From Paracidovorax cattleyae (lineage in GTDB: Bacteria; Pseudomonadota; Gammaproteobacteria; Burkholderiales; Burkholderiaceae_C): a DNA stretch of 64,000 bases. Under the pieces are notes generated by a model that was not told the origin of the DNA, did not search any database, and worked only from the letters and a program-made list of their open reading frames with translations. This document shows positions 1 through 8,031 of the stretch, piece after piece; the first letter of the stretch is position 1; each line of letters opens with the position of its first letter. Where the stretch lies: positions 1 to 64,000 of the forward strand of contig NZ_FNJL01000020.1 of NCBI RefSeq assembly GCF_900104515.1, in the 5' to 3' direction. The position numbers and the translations under genes are program-made.

Positions 1-395
1 ACCGGGCCTGCAAGGCCCTTCATGCACGAGGCGCAGACCGCCCAGGGCCTCATCAAGCATTCAAAACGGCTGGCGCCCACTCGTGCCTATTCGGATTCAT
101 CAAACATGGGGTTGTGAGAGGCTCCCAAGGGGCTGCTGCAGGCCGGCAGCGTGGAAGGCCTGACGGGCGAGCGCCTGAGCGACGATCTGCTTACCGCCGT
201 GATCTGGAGCTGGTTCGCGGCCACGGAAAGCCATAGCCGGCTGAGCCAGCCGGCATGGTGGAGAACCCGGGGCTGAGCTACGGGCTCTTCCACGCGGTGG
301 CGCAGCCGGTGTACAGCTGGGGCGTGGGATGGAGGCGGACCAGGAACTGGTGGACGTCCATTTCGCCCGCGTGGAACCGGGGGCGCCCTCTTGCC
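1..395 (+). pseudogene. Decayed remnant of an unidentified gene
   Basis: Coding-like text is scattered over three frames. Frame 1 gives 38 codons that stop at TGA 115-117. It reopens from 127 with a peptide beginning GLLQAGSVEGLTGERL and continuing through a WSWFAATESHSRL-like segment, then stops at TGA 274. Frame 3 carries on from 255 (MVENPGLSYGLFHAV), and frame 2 reads MEADQELVDVHFARVEPG from 329. No single open frame covers the stretch, so it looks like a gene broken by frameshifts with its 5' part outside the window. The peptide pieces remind me of large transglutaminase-like secreted proteins, but this is weak and I give no function. Confidence 0.4.
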
Positions 396-407
396 CCTCC
401 TCTCGGC

Positions 408-413
408 GATAAT
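408..413 (+). promoter_or_regulatory. -10 box of rnpB
   Basis: GATAAT, five of six matches to the sigma-70 -10 consensus, ends six bases before the first base of the RNase P RNA helix P1 at 420. No good -35 lies at the usual distance. The ten bases CGATAATCCT here recur exactly before dapF, and their first nine recur before the NUDIX/MBL gene. Confidence 0.55.
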
Positions 414-419
414 CCTCCC

Positions 420-757
420 GTGAAGCGCGCCAGACCGCCGCTGGTGCACGTGCCGAAAGGCCGCACTGGAGGAACGTCCGGACTGCACAGGACGGCGTAG
501 CAGCTAACGGCTGTCCACCGCGAGGTGAGGATCAGAGCAACAGAGACGAGTCCGGAAGGAGTGCCGCAAGGCAGACCAGCCGGGGTGAAACGGGCAATCT
601 CTACGCGCAGCAATACCAAGTAGGCCAGCGTTGACGTGGTTCCGCGGAGCTGGCGGGTAGGTAGCATCGAGCCGGGTGGGCGACCCCCGGCCCAGAGTAA
701 TGGCGGTCACATGCGGGCAACCGCATGCACAGAATCCGGCTTATCGGCGCGCTTCAC
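420..757 (+). ncRNA. rnpB: RNase P RNA, bacterial class A
   Basis: This is the catalytic RNA of RNase P, which cuts 5' leaders from pre-tRNAs. The conserved 5' core GAGGAACGTCCGG lies at 469-481 and the conserved 3' core ACAGAATCCGGCTTAT at 729-744. The ends are set by helix P1: bases 420-431 (GTGAAGCGCGCC) are exactly complementary to 746-757. A T-rich run follows the 3' end. The core order, internal GNRA-type hairpins and length of about 338 nt fit the class A form of betaproteobacteria. The minus-strand ORFs over this region are chance readings. Confidence 0.96.
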
Positions 758-838
758 ACTTTTGTTTTTCCGTGCGCCTGCGTCCTGCAGGCGCCGCCGC
801 ATCCCTGGCGGCACCCGCATCTTTCACCGCACTTCATT

Positions 839-2200
839 TCAAGGCCGCGCGCAGTGCGGCGCATGGCCGGCGCGCAGTTCCGCGGCGCGCTGTTCCGTGC
901 CGGGGTGGGTGGCGAGCAGGCCCATCCACACGCTGTCGCCGCTTCCCTTGCGCGGGGGCGCTTCGGGCGTCTCGCGCGCAGCCGGGTTGCTGCCCGGGGC
1001 TTCGGGAGGCTTCGCGGCCGTGCCGCCTTCGCCGCGCTGGCCCGCGGCTCCATCCGCATCGTCTTGTTCCTCGCGGCCATCCTTCGTGCGATCGCCTGCG
1101 GGCGCCTTGCCGCGGGGCGGCGCCTCCCGCTGCTCCTGCGCGATGGCCAGCAGCAGGTCGGCCATGGGCGCGGTGGGCAGGCGCGCATGGCCCATGAGCG
1201 CGAGGGCGTAGCAGTCGGCCTCGCGCTCGTGGGCGCGGCTGTAGGCCAGGCCGGTGACGAGGGCGCCGCCGGTGGACAGCAGGCTGGAGACATCCCCCAG
1301 CGCCAGGCCCAGGCCGATGTTGAGCACGCCCTGCTCGACCACGGTGCGCGTGGTGTGGCGGTACACGACGTGGCCGATCTCGTGCGCGAGCACGCCGGCC
1401 ACGGCATCGTCGCCCAGGCCCTGGCGGGACGCGGTTTCCGCAAGGCCGTCGGTGATGACGACGGTGCCGCCCGGCAGGGCGAAGGCGTTGGCGCCCATGC
1501 CGCGCCGGAACTCCAGGCGCAGCGCGGGTGCGTAGCCCGCATAGCGCTGCGGCGCCGATGGCATGCCCTGCACGAGCGTGTCGAAGCGGGCGCGCAGCTG
1601 CTGCTGGCGCTCGGGCGCGAGGCGCGAGGGGCGCAGCAGGTCGCCGTCCATGCGCTCCAGCGTTTCCCGCGCGAGGGAGGTCTCCCATCCCGGGGGCACG
1701 GCCCGGGTGAGCTGGGTGGCCAGCCAGGGCGTGCCATAGCGGTAGAAGAGCGCCAGCACCAGCACGGAGGCGAGCAGCACGGCCGCCAGCATGCCCCGGC
1801 GGGTCTGCATGCGCTGGGCGATGCCGGCGCGGTGGCCGGCCGCCTGCAGCGCGGCGTGCCAGCGCGCAATGCCATCGCCCGCGATTTCCAGGCTGCCGCG
1901 CTCGCCCAGGTCCACCGCCAGCCGCGGGGGAGGGCGGCGCGGGTTCCAGGCCTCGGGCCAGTCCACCGCATCGTGCGCGAAGTGCTCGGGGTTACCGCCC
2001 CCGGCGCCCACGGGGTGCAGCATGAGTTCCGGGCCGCGCAGGCCGGGGGCGATGGCCGCGAGCACGGCGCGGCCCTGGCTGCTGCGCCCGTCGAACCAGC
2101 GCGCGGGCACGGGCTGCGGGGCCGTGCCGGAGGGCGTTCCGGCCCCCGGGGCGGCATGCCCGGAATCTGCCCGCGGAGGCGGCGGTGCGGCGGAGGTCAT
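839..2200 (-). CDS. M48-family metallopeptidase, membrane anchored
   Basis: A 453-residue zinc endopeptidase of the M48 (HtpX/BepA-like) family. The zinc site HEIGH is at residues 273-277, and the third-ligand glutamate lies in an HEREAD motif about 50 residues on. A single membrane segment spans about residues 137-154, so the protease domain probably faces the periplasm. The N-terminal 125 residues are a proline-rich soluble region, and the C-terminal 100 residues are low-complexity and charged. It lies 16 bp downstream of the YjgN-like gene in the same direction; this pairing suggests a joint role in envelope quality control. The natural substrate is unknown. Confidence 0.88.
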   Translation of the reverse strand: MTSAAPPPPRADSGHAAPGAGTPSGTAPQPVPARWFDGRSSQGRAVLAAIAPGLRGPELMLHPVGAGGGNPEHFAHDAVDWPEAWNPRRPPPRLAVDLGERGSLEIAGDGIARWHAALQAAGHRAGIAQRMQTRRGMLAAVLLASVLVLALFYRYGTPWLATQLTRAVPPGWETSLARETLERMDGDLLRPSRLAPERQQQLRARFDTLVQGMPSAPQRYAGYAPALRLEFRRGMGANAFALPGGTVVITDGLAETASRQGLGDDAVAGVLAHEIGHVVYRHTTRTVVEQGVLNIGLGLALGDVSSLLSTGGALVTGLAYSRAHEREADCYALALMGHARLPTAPMADLLLAIAQEQREAPPRGKAPAGDRTKDGREEQDDADGAAGQRGEGGTAAKPPEAPGSNPAARETPEAPPRKGSGDSVWMGLLATHPGTEQRAAELRAGHAPHCARP

Positions 2201-2216
2201 GGCGGGTGGGCGCCGT

Positions 2217-3458
2217 TCAGCCGATCAGGTCCAGGCCCGCGGCGTCGGCCAGGGCGTCGCCCACGCCGCTCTGCTGTTGCCGCTGCAGCTGCCCTGCCAA
2301 CTGGTCCACGCCGCCCTTGACGTGCAGCGTCACGGATTCGAGCTTCATGCGGTATTCGTTCACGCGGGCGAACGGGCGGTAGAAGCCCAGCGTGAGCAGG
2401 GTGAGCAACAGGTTGCGGATGCGCAGGCCGACGAAGCGGCGCGCGCGCAGGTGGCATTTGAAGCGCGCCACGTGGCTCACGCCGATCTGGTTCCAGGTGA
2501 TCTGGAACAGGCGTGCCTCGCGGTAGGCGCGCGCCGGCGCCGAGACCAGCAGCGCCAGGAAGCCGAAGAACACGATGCCCACGATGAAGAGCATGGCCAG
2601 CCAGATCCCCATGTGCTGCATCTTGCCGGACAGCAGCGCCAGCGACCCGCCGAAGGCGGCGCCCACGATGGCGCTCATCCCCGCCACGGTGAGCAGGAAC
2701 ACGCCCACGGTGGCCAGCCACACCTTCACGAAATCCATGTACACCGGCTTCCAGCGGCCGGGCTCGGTGCCCAGGCGCGAATGGAGCACCAGGATGCTGC
2801 GGTAGTTGTATTCGAGCCGGATGGCGCACAGCACGGTGAGCACGAGCGTCAGTGCGAGCAGCCCCCACATCGCGCCGGTGACCTGCGGGAGCCTGCGGCC
2901 CGAGGCGCCGGCCACGGGTTCCGGCGCCAGCGCCTGCAGCCCGTAGAACGCGGCCAGCCACAGGGCGGCGATGGCGAACACGGGCCAGCTCGCCGCATAG
3001 ACCTGCCGCCAGCCAGCGGTGAACTGCAGCCGCAGCCCGCGCCAGCGCGTGTTGCCGAGGCGAAAGCGCATGGCGCTGCCCCAGATGAGCGGCGCGAGCG
3101 CCGCGCCCGCGAGGATGAAGAGGCCCACGGCGGTGTCCTGCCCGGTGCGCACGGCGATCTGGTAAGCGGCGGTGAGCACCAGCAGCACGACGAAGCCGAA
3201 CACCATGCGGCGCTGCTGCGCGGTGAATTCGAGCGGGCTGCCGGCCACCAGCGTGTGGCCGTAGAAGTACTGCACGGTGCGGCGGCGCGCCCAGGGGGTA
3301 TAGAGGCCCAGCGTCAGGATGCCCAGCAGCACGTTGACGATCCAGACGCGGAAGTATTCGCCGCCGCTGCCGGTGAACTCCAGCGGATGCGGCTCGATGC
3401 CGTGCGACGTGAACGATGACGCCATGCGTGCCACGTGGGGCTCGACGCGCTGATCCAT
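2217..3458 (-). CDS. YjgN/DUF898-family polytopic membrane protein
   Basis: A 413-residue protein with repeated hydrophobic segments and the family-typical stretches FTGSGGEYFRVWIVN, GLYTPWARRRTVQYFYGHT and, towards the C terminus, LLTLLTLGFYRPFARVNEYR. These mark the DUF898 (YjgN) inner-membrane family, whose biochemical role is not established. GGGAGG upstream of the ATG is a good ribosome-binding site. It is the first gene of a two-gene operon with the M48 protease. By position it may be a partner or substrate of the protease, but nothing in the sequence proves that. Confidence 0.85.
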   Translation of the reverse strand: MDQRVEPHVARMASSFTSHGIEPHPLEFTGSGGEYFRVWIVNVLLGILTLGLYTPWARRRTVQYFYGHTLVAGSPLEFTAQQRRMVFGFVVLLVLTAAYQIAVRTGQDTAVGLFILAGAALAPLIWGSAMRFRLGNTRWRGLRLQFTAGWRQVYAASWPVFAIAALWLAAFYGLQALAPEPVAGASGRRLPQVTGAMWGLLALTLVLTVLCAIRLEYNYRSILVLHSRLGTEPGRWKPVYMDFVKVWLATVGVFLLTVAGMSAIVGAAFGGSLALLSGKMQHMGIWLAMLFIVGIVFFGFLALLVSAPARAYREARLFQITWNQIGVSHVARFKCHLRARRFVGLRIRNLLLTLLTLGFYRPFARVNEYRMKLESVTLHVKGGVDQLAGQLQRQQQSGVGDALADAAGLDLIG

Positions 3459-3508
3459 GGATATGCCTCCCTCGAAGAGCCCGGCAGTTTATCGCGGCGG
3501 CGCGAGGA

Positions 3509-4312
3509 TCAGAAGCGCTCCCAGGGCAGCAGGTAGCGCCACTGGCCTTCGGGCACCCTGGCGAGCGAGACGCGGCCGATGCGCAGCCGCTTGAGCGCCG
3601 TCACCTGCAGGCCCACGGCCTCGCACATCGCGGGGATCTGCCCGGGGCGGATGCCCTTGAGCGCGAAGCGCAGCCGCGTCTCGCTCTGCCAGCTCACCCT
3701 GGCGGGCGGCAGGGGCCGGCCGTTGAACTCCAGGCCCCGACAGAGGCGCTCGAGCCCGCCTTCGGCAATACGCCCTTCCACGGAGGCGATGCATTCCTGC
3801 TCGAGCAGCTCGATGTCTTCGGCCAGGCGGCGCGCCATGCGGCGGTCCTGCGTATAGACCACGAGCCCGCTGGCCGCGTCGGCCAGCGGCGTGAAGCACT
3901 CCTGCTGCCGGAAATGCCGCTGCAGCACCCGCACGGGCGGGCTGTCGCCCACGTACCGGTGGCCGGGCTCCAGCAGCGTGCCGGCGTCGGGTGCCCCGCC
4001 GCTGCGCGCCTGGCGCGGATCGCCGGCGGGGCCCTGGCCGATGCCGGCTTCCCAGCCGGCGGGCTTGTGCAGCAGGAGGGTGACGGGCGGCGCTTCCTCG
4101 GCCTTCGCGTTCTGCGCCACCACGACGTCCTGGTCCGGGCGGACACGGGCTCCCGGCGCCTCGGTCATCCGGCCGTCCACCTGCACCCAGCCGCCTTCGA
4201 TGAGCCACTCGGCTTCGCGGCGGGAGCAGCCGCGCATCTCGGCGACGCGCTTCGACAGGCGGATGTGTCCGGCTTCGCCGGCGCCGGTGTCATTGTGGGA
4301 AAGATCATGCAT
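3509..4312 (-). CDS. S4-domain RNA pseudouridine synthase-like protein, possibly inactive
   Basis: 267 residues. An N-terminal S4 RNA-binding domain (about 16-65) precedes an RsuA/RluB/RluF-type pseudouridine synthase fold (about 76-260). In the family the active-site motif reads R/K-L-D-x-x-x-S-G-L. Here residues 142-150 read PLADAASGL, so the expected catalytic Asp position is Ala144, with an Asp one place later. The enzyme may therefore be inactive or use a shifted residue. I chose the ATG at 4312 because it overlaps the stop of the upstream NUDIX/MBL gene by 8 bp; a longer frame to 4399 has no family match at its N terminus. Confidence 0.8.
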   Translation of the reverse strand: MHDLSHNDTGAGEAGHIRLSKRVAEMRGCSRREAEWLIEGGWVQVDGRMTEAPGARVRPDQDVVVAQNAKAEEAPPVTLLLHKPAGWEAGIGQGPAGDPRQARSGGAPDAGTLLEPGHRYVGDSPPVRVLQRHFRQQECFTPLADAASGLVVYTQDRRMARRLAEDIELLEQECIASVEGRIAEGGLERLCRGLEFNGRPLPPARVSWQSETRLRFALKGIRPGQIPAMCEAVGLQVTALKRLRIGRVSLARVPEGQWRYLLPWERF

Positions 4313-5975
4313 GGCCGGCCTCCAGCGCGCGCAGGCGCTCCACATGGGCGAGCAGGGAGCGCTGCGCCACGGGCCACAGCCGCTCGGGCACGTCGGCATA
4401 GGCGTGGCGCACCCAGTCGTCCATGCTGCCGTCCGGCAGGGCCTGCATGGCCGCGAGCACTTTGGCCTCGCGTGCGAGCCGGTGCGCCTTCAGCCGGGCG
4501 ATGGCCTCGCGCGCACCGGCGATCGCATGGCCGTGGGCCGGCAGGATGAATTCCACGCCGTGGCGTTCGCACAGCGCGTCCAGACGGTCGAGCGAGGCGA
4601 GGTAGTCGTCCATGTTGCCGTCCGGCGGATCGATCGCGGTGGTGCTGCCGTTGAGGATGTGGTCGCCGCTGAATAGCAGGCCGTCCTCGTGCAGCAGCAG
4701 GCACAGGTGGTTCGCGGCGTGGCCCGGGGTGTGGACCACTTCGAGGGTGTGGGTGACGTCGCCTTCCAGCTGCCGGCCGCTCAAGGTGATCCGCTCCCCA
4801 TCGGCCAATGCCCGGTCGGGCGTGAACCGGCTGGCCGCGCGCGCCGTGGGGGCGGAGGGCAGGCCCAGCACGGGCGGGCGCGGGCGGCCGGCCGCGGCCA
4901 CGCGTGCGGCCAGCGGCGCGGCGCCCGGTGCGTGGTCGGCATGGGAGTGCGTGCACACGATGGCGCGGATGTCGCCGCCCGCCGCATGCCAGAGCCGTTC
5001 GAGATGCGCCTCGTCGGCCGGGCCGGGGTCGATGGCGATGTAGCCGGTGGACGGATCGCCCACCAGGTAGCTGTTGGTGCCCGGGCCGGTCATGGCGCCG
5101 GGGTTGGCCGCGGTGAGCCGCTGCAGGTTGCGCAGCAGCGGCACGGACCGCTCGGGCTGCCAGTCGAGCGGGTGCACGATCTGCCCGTCGGGGCAGACCA
5201 GGGCCAGCTCGCCATAGGGTGCTTCGTGCTCCATGTAGCGTGCCTCGCGGCCTGCGAGCAGGCCGGCGCGCGGGCAACTGGTCCACAGCGGCTGTTCGTG
5301 GGCCACGGCGGCGAGCACCGCATCGGCGCCGGCGAATTCCGCCAGGCGCTCCAGCGTGCGGATGGTCGGGAAGATCATGAAGAACTGGCCTGCCGCATGC
5401 CGGTCCAGCGCGTCCCGCGGGCGCACCCACACGGGCTCGAACTGCTCGGTCTCGTCGGCCACGGGCTCCTGCCCCTGCGGCATGCGCGCGACCAGGAACG
5501 GCACGTCGAAGCGCCTGGGCAGGTCGCGGTCGGCCGTCCAGTGCGCGAGCAGGAAGACCGCATCGGCGGCCAGGCGCAGGCCGCGCGCGGCGCACTGCGC
5601 GATGAAGGGCGCGCCGCGGTCGAGCGCGGCGATGTCTTCTTCGGTAGCGAAGTGGCCGTCCGGGCGCCGCGCGAGCAGCACGCCCAGTTCCTCGAAGCTT
5701 TCGCGGATGGCGGCGACGGCCTGGGTGACGCGGTCCTGCGTCTGCGCCGGGCGCCGGTCGGCCTGCGAATGGGTGGCGGGCTCGGCGTCCTGCGGGTCGA
5801 TCGCGCCGCCGGGAAAGACGTAGGCCCCCGGCGCGAAGCTGGCCTGCGGCGAGCGCCGCGTCATGAGCACTTCGAGGCCGCCGCCGGGCGCGTCGCGCAG
5901 CAGCAGCACGGTGGCGGCCGCGCGCGTGGCGGCAGGCTCGCGGTGGGGATGGAGTTGTTGGGAAAGGCGGGGCAT
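4305..5975 (-). CDS. NUDIX hydrolase / metallo-beta-lactamase fusion protein
   Basis: 556 residues with two domains. The N-terminal half is a NUDIX domain with the GG...REx2EELG signature (GG at 56-57, REVENTUAL helix R91-G98 reading RESFEELG). The C-terminal half is a metallo-beta-lactamase fold with HSHADH at 343-348, HTPGHAANH, GDHI and PAHGH further on, all the expected metal ligands. The MBL part resembles the LACTB2/glyoxalase II-like group. Such fusions suggest stepwise hydrolysis of a nucleotide-linked or CoA-type ester, but the substrate is unknown. The start at 5975 gives a clean NUDIX N terminus and lies 6 bases after a GATAAT hexamer with no Shine-Dalgarno. The gene ends 8 bp inside the S4-domain gene. 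Confidence 0.88.
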   Translation of the reverse strand: MPRLSQQLHPHREPAATRAAATVLLLRDAPGGGLEVLMTRRSPQASFAPGAYVFPGGAIDPQDAEPATHSQADRRPAQTQDRVTQAVAAIRESFEELGVLLARRPDGHFATEEDIAALDRGAPFIAQCAARGLRLAADAVFLLAHWTADRDLPRRFDVPFLVARMPQGQEPVADETEQFEPVWVRPRDALDRHAAGQFFMIFPTIRTLERLAEFAGADAVLAAVAHEQPLWTSCPRAGLLAGREARYMEHEAPYGELALVCPDGQIVHPLDWQPERSVPLLRNLQRLTAANPGAMTGPGTNSYLVGDPSTGYIAIDPGPADEAHLERLWHAAGGDIRAIVCTHSHADHAPGAAPLAARVAAAGRPRPPVLGLPSAPTARAASRFTPDRALADGERITLSGRQLEGDVTHTLEVVHTPGHAANHLCLLLHEDGLLFSGDHILNGSTTAIDPPDGNMDDYLASLDRLDALCERHGVEFILPAHGHAIAGAREAIARLKAHRLAREAKVLAAMQALPDGSMDDWVRHAYADVPERLWPVAQRSLLAHVERLRALEAGHA

Positions 5976-5981
5976 CCGGGG

Positions 5982-5987
5982 ATTATC
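5982..5987 (-). promoter_or_regulatory. -10-like hexamer directly before the NUDIX/MBL start
   Basis: On the minus strand GATAAT is followed by six bases and then the ATG at 5975. The wider context CGATAATCC is identical to that before rnpB and dapF. No Shine-Dalgarno is present, so transcription probably begins at or next to the start codon. Confidence 0.5.
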
Positions 5988-6048
5988 GGCAGCGTCCCCT
6001 GCCCGCCGGCAGAGGGGGCTTCCCGCCCGTGCCCTGGCGGGCCCCGGT

Positions 6049-7359
6049 TCAGGCCGCGGCCACCGCCGGCTCCGACTGGCGGTGGCCCGCCGCGGTCTTG
6101 TAGGTGCGCACCCAGTCGGCCAGCAGCGCGGGATCGAGCACGTCGCCGATGCGCTCGAAACCATCGGGCGCGCGCTCTTCCACCATGTCGAGGATGGCGT
6201 CCAGGCCTTCCGCGCGGTTGAGCTCCACGATGCGCGCGGTCATGGGCCGGCGCCCGTCCTCGTAGGCGTCGAGGGCGGCCGGCAGGTCGTGCGGGCGGGC
6301 AGCCAGCGCATCGGCGATGGCGCGCGCGTCCAGCAACGCCTGGGTCGCGCCGTTGGAGCCGATGGGGTACATGGGGTGGGCCGCGTCGCCCAGCAGCGTC
6401 ACGCCGCGGCCCTGGCGCCAGCGCGGCAGCGGGTCGCGGTCCACCATGGGCCATTCGAGGATCTGCGTGGCCTGCGCGATCAGGCCCGGCACGTCCACGA
6501 AGCCGAAGCGCCAGGTGCCGAAGGTGGGCAGCAGGTCGTCCACCGAGCCCGGCCGGCTCCAGTCCTCGCGGCCCGGGGCCGTGAGGCCGCCGCCGAAGCC
6601 ATCCTCGCGCAGCCGGCGGTCGGCCACCCAGTTGACCAGCTGCAGGCCGTCCTCGCGCGGCGGGGCGATGGGGTAGACGACGAATTTCGCGCGGCGGTGG
6701 CCGGCCTGCACCATGGTGCGGCCGTCCATGAACGGGCGGGCCCAGGTGGTGCCGCGCCACATCATCATGCCGTTCCAGCGGGGCGCGCCTTCATCGGGAT
6801 GGAACTGGCGCCGCAGCGCCGAATGGATGCCGTCCGCCCCGACCAGCAGGTCGCAGCGCAGCGTGGCGGTGTCGCCGGCAGCGAGCTCGGCGTGTGCCAG
6901 CACATGGCCGTCAGCCTCCTCCGTACAGCCGGTAACGCGGGTGCCGGCGCGCACCCGGTCTTCGCCCAGGCGCTGCAGGCAGGTGTTCCACAGCAGCATC
7001 TGCAGCTCGCCGCGGTGCACGCTGTACTGCGGATGGCTGTAGCCCGCCTCGGTGCCGCGCAGGTCTTCGTAGATCGGCTGGCCGTGCCGGTTGGCGAACA
7101 CCAGGGCGCGCGTGCGCACGGCCATGGCGTCCAGCGCGGGCAGCAGGCCCAGGCTGTCCAGCACCTCCACCGCATGCGGCAGCAGGTTGATGCCCACGCC
7201 CAGCGGCTGGGGCCGCGCCGCGGCTTCGCACACCGTGACGCGGTGCCCCTGGGCACGGAGGGCGAGCGCGGCGGCGAGGCCGCCGATGCCGCCGCCGGCG
7301 ATCACGATGTCCAGCGGTCGCGGCGTGGCCTGGGAGGGGGCGGGGGAGGGCGAAGTCAT
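6049..7359 (-). CDS. PhzS-like FAD-dependent aromatic monooxygenase
   Basis: 436 residues, a class A flavoprotein hydroxylase. The dinucleotide-binding motif IAGGGIGGLAAALAL is at about 20-34, the DG motif (GADGIHSALR) is in mid-protein, and GDAAHPMYPIGSNGA is the FAD-ribityl-binding GD motif. The segments MMMWRGTTW and YPQYSVHRGELQM-like wording resemble PhzS, which hydroxylates phenazine carboxylates, and related COG0654 enzymes. The aromatic substrate here is unknown. The ATG at 7359 faces the marR gene across 63 bp, so this gene is the likely MarR target. The open frame extends upstream antisense to marR, but the conserved N terminus starts just after 7359. Confidence 0.88.
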   Translation of the reverse strand: MTSPSPAPSQATPRPLDIVIAGGGIGGLAAALALRAQGHRVTVCEAAARPQPLGVGINLLPHAVEVLDSLGLLPALDAMAVRTRALVFANRHGQPIYEDLRGTEAGYSHPQYSVHRGELQMLLWNTCLQRLGEDRVRAGTRVTGCTEEADGHVLAHAELAAGDTATLRCDLLVGADGIHSALRRQFHPDEGAPRWNGMMMWRGTTWARPFMDGRTMVQAGHRRAKFVVYPIAPPREDGLQLVNWVADRRLREDGFGGGLTAPGREDWSRPGSVDDLLPTFGTWRFGFVDVPGLIAQATQILEWPMVDRDPLPRWRQGRGVTLLGDAAHPMYPIGSNGATQALLDARAIADALAARPHDLPAALDAYEDGRRPMTARIVELNRAEGLDAILDMVEERAPDGFERIGDVLDPALLADWVRTYKTAAGHRQSEPAVAAA

Positions 7360-7386
7360 GGCGGTGCGTTCTCCGGGTAATGCCGC

Positions 7387-7416
7387 TTGACGCGGGTCAA
7401 AGCGGCCGCCTATTGT
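7387..7416 (+). promoter_or_regulatory. marR promoter
   Basis: TTGACG (7387-7392) and TATTGT (7411-7416) are separated by 18 bp. The predicted start of transcription falls on the marR ATG at 7423, suggesting a leaderless message. The -35 lies in a small dyad, TTGAC-N4-GTCAA (7387-7400), so it presents a TTGAC element on both strands. Confidence 0.5.
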
Positions 7417-7431
7417 TGCGTCATGCAACAA
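7413..7431 (+). promoter_or_regulatory. Probable MarR operator overlapping -10 and start codon
   Basis: A perfect inverted repeat TTGTTGC (7413-7419), spacer GTCAT, GCAACAA (7425-7431). It covers most of the -10 hexamer and the marR start codon. Its size and symmetry fit a winged-helix MarR dimer. Binding here would block marR itself and, being in the 63-bp divergent gap, probably the monooxygenase promoter as well. Confidence 0.65.
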
Positions 7432-7962
7432 AACCGGCGCTCCGAAGAAACCCGCGGTCCCGGCGCACGCCCCACCGCGGCCGCCCGCGCGCCCGATGCA
7501 CCCGAAGGCTCGCTGCAGCCGCTTCCGGGGCTGCGCTACGGCGTGCTGGACCAGCTCATGGGCTATGCGCTGCGCCGGGCGCAGAACGCGCTCTACCTCG
7601 ATTTCCAGCGCGCCGTGGGCGACGACGTCAGCCCGCAGCGGTTCGCCGCCCTGGTGCTGGTGGTGGGCAATCCGGGCCTGCGCCAGGGGCTGCTGGCCGA
7701 GGCGATGGGCCTGCACCGCAGCGGCGGCATGCGCCTGGTGGACTGGCTGCACGCCCAGGACTGGGTGCGCCGCGAGGCCGATCCGCAGGACCGGCGCTCC
7801 TGGCTGCTCCATCCCACGCCGCAGGGCCGTGCCGCGTTGGAGGCGCTGTCGGCCCGCGTGCGCGCGCACGACGACGCGCTGGTCGCATCCCTGGGGTCCG
7901 GCGGCAAGGCCCTGCACCCGCTGCTGGAGCGGCTGGCCCGCGTCGCCCCCGGCCCCGAGTGA
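7423..7962 (+). CDS. MarR-family transcriptional regulator
   Basis: 179 residues. A winged-helix domain covers about residues 35-145: the recognition part reads LLAEAMGLHRSGGMRLVDWL and the wing contains READPQDRRSWLLHPTPQG, matching the D-x-R-D/DRR wing motif of the family. The N-terminal 30 residues are low-complexity. I start at the ATG 7423; the longer frame begins with TTG at 7387 inside the promoter. MarR dimers usually repress an adjacent divergent gene until an aromatic ligand binds, which fits the flavin monooxygenase across the gap. The TctC gene follows 69 bp downstream in the same direction. Confidence 0.85.
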   Translation: MQQNRRSEETRGPGARPTAAARAPDAPEGSLQPLPGLRYGVLDQLMGYALRRAQNALYLDFQRAVGDDVSPQRFAALVLVVGNPGLRQGLLAEAMGLHRSGGMRLVDWLHAQDWVRREADPQDRRSWLLHPTPQGRAALEALSARVRAHDDALVASLGSGGKALHPLLERLARVAPGPE

Positions 7963-8031
7963 AGATAGGCCCCCGCCGGTACGGGCGACGCAGTCCGGCA
8001 CGATCCGAACCATTCCAAGGAGACACCCACC

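Noticed and set aside
793-812. GCCGCC-N8-GGCGGC hairpin between rnpB and the M48 gene as a terminator
   Set aside because: It has no T run on either side, so I did not call it; rnpB is followed more closely by a T-rich run at about 760.
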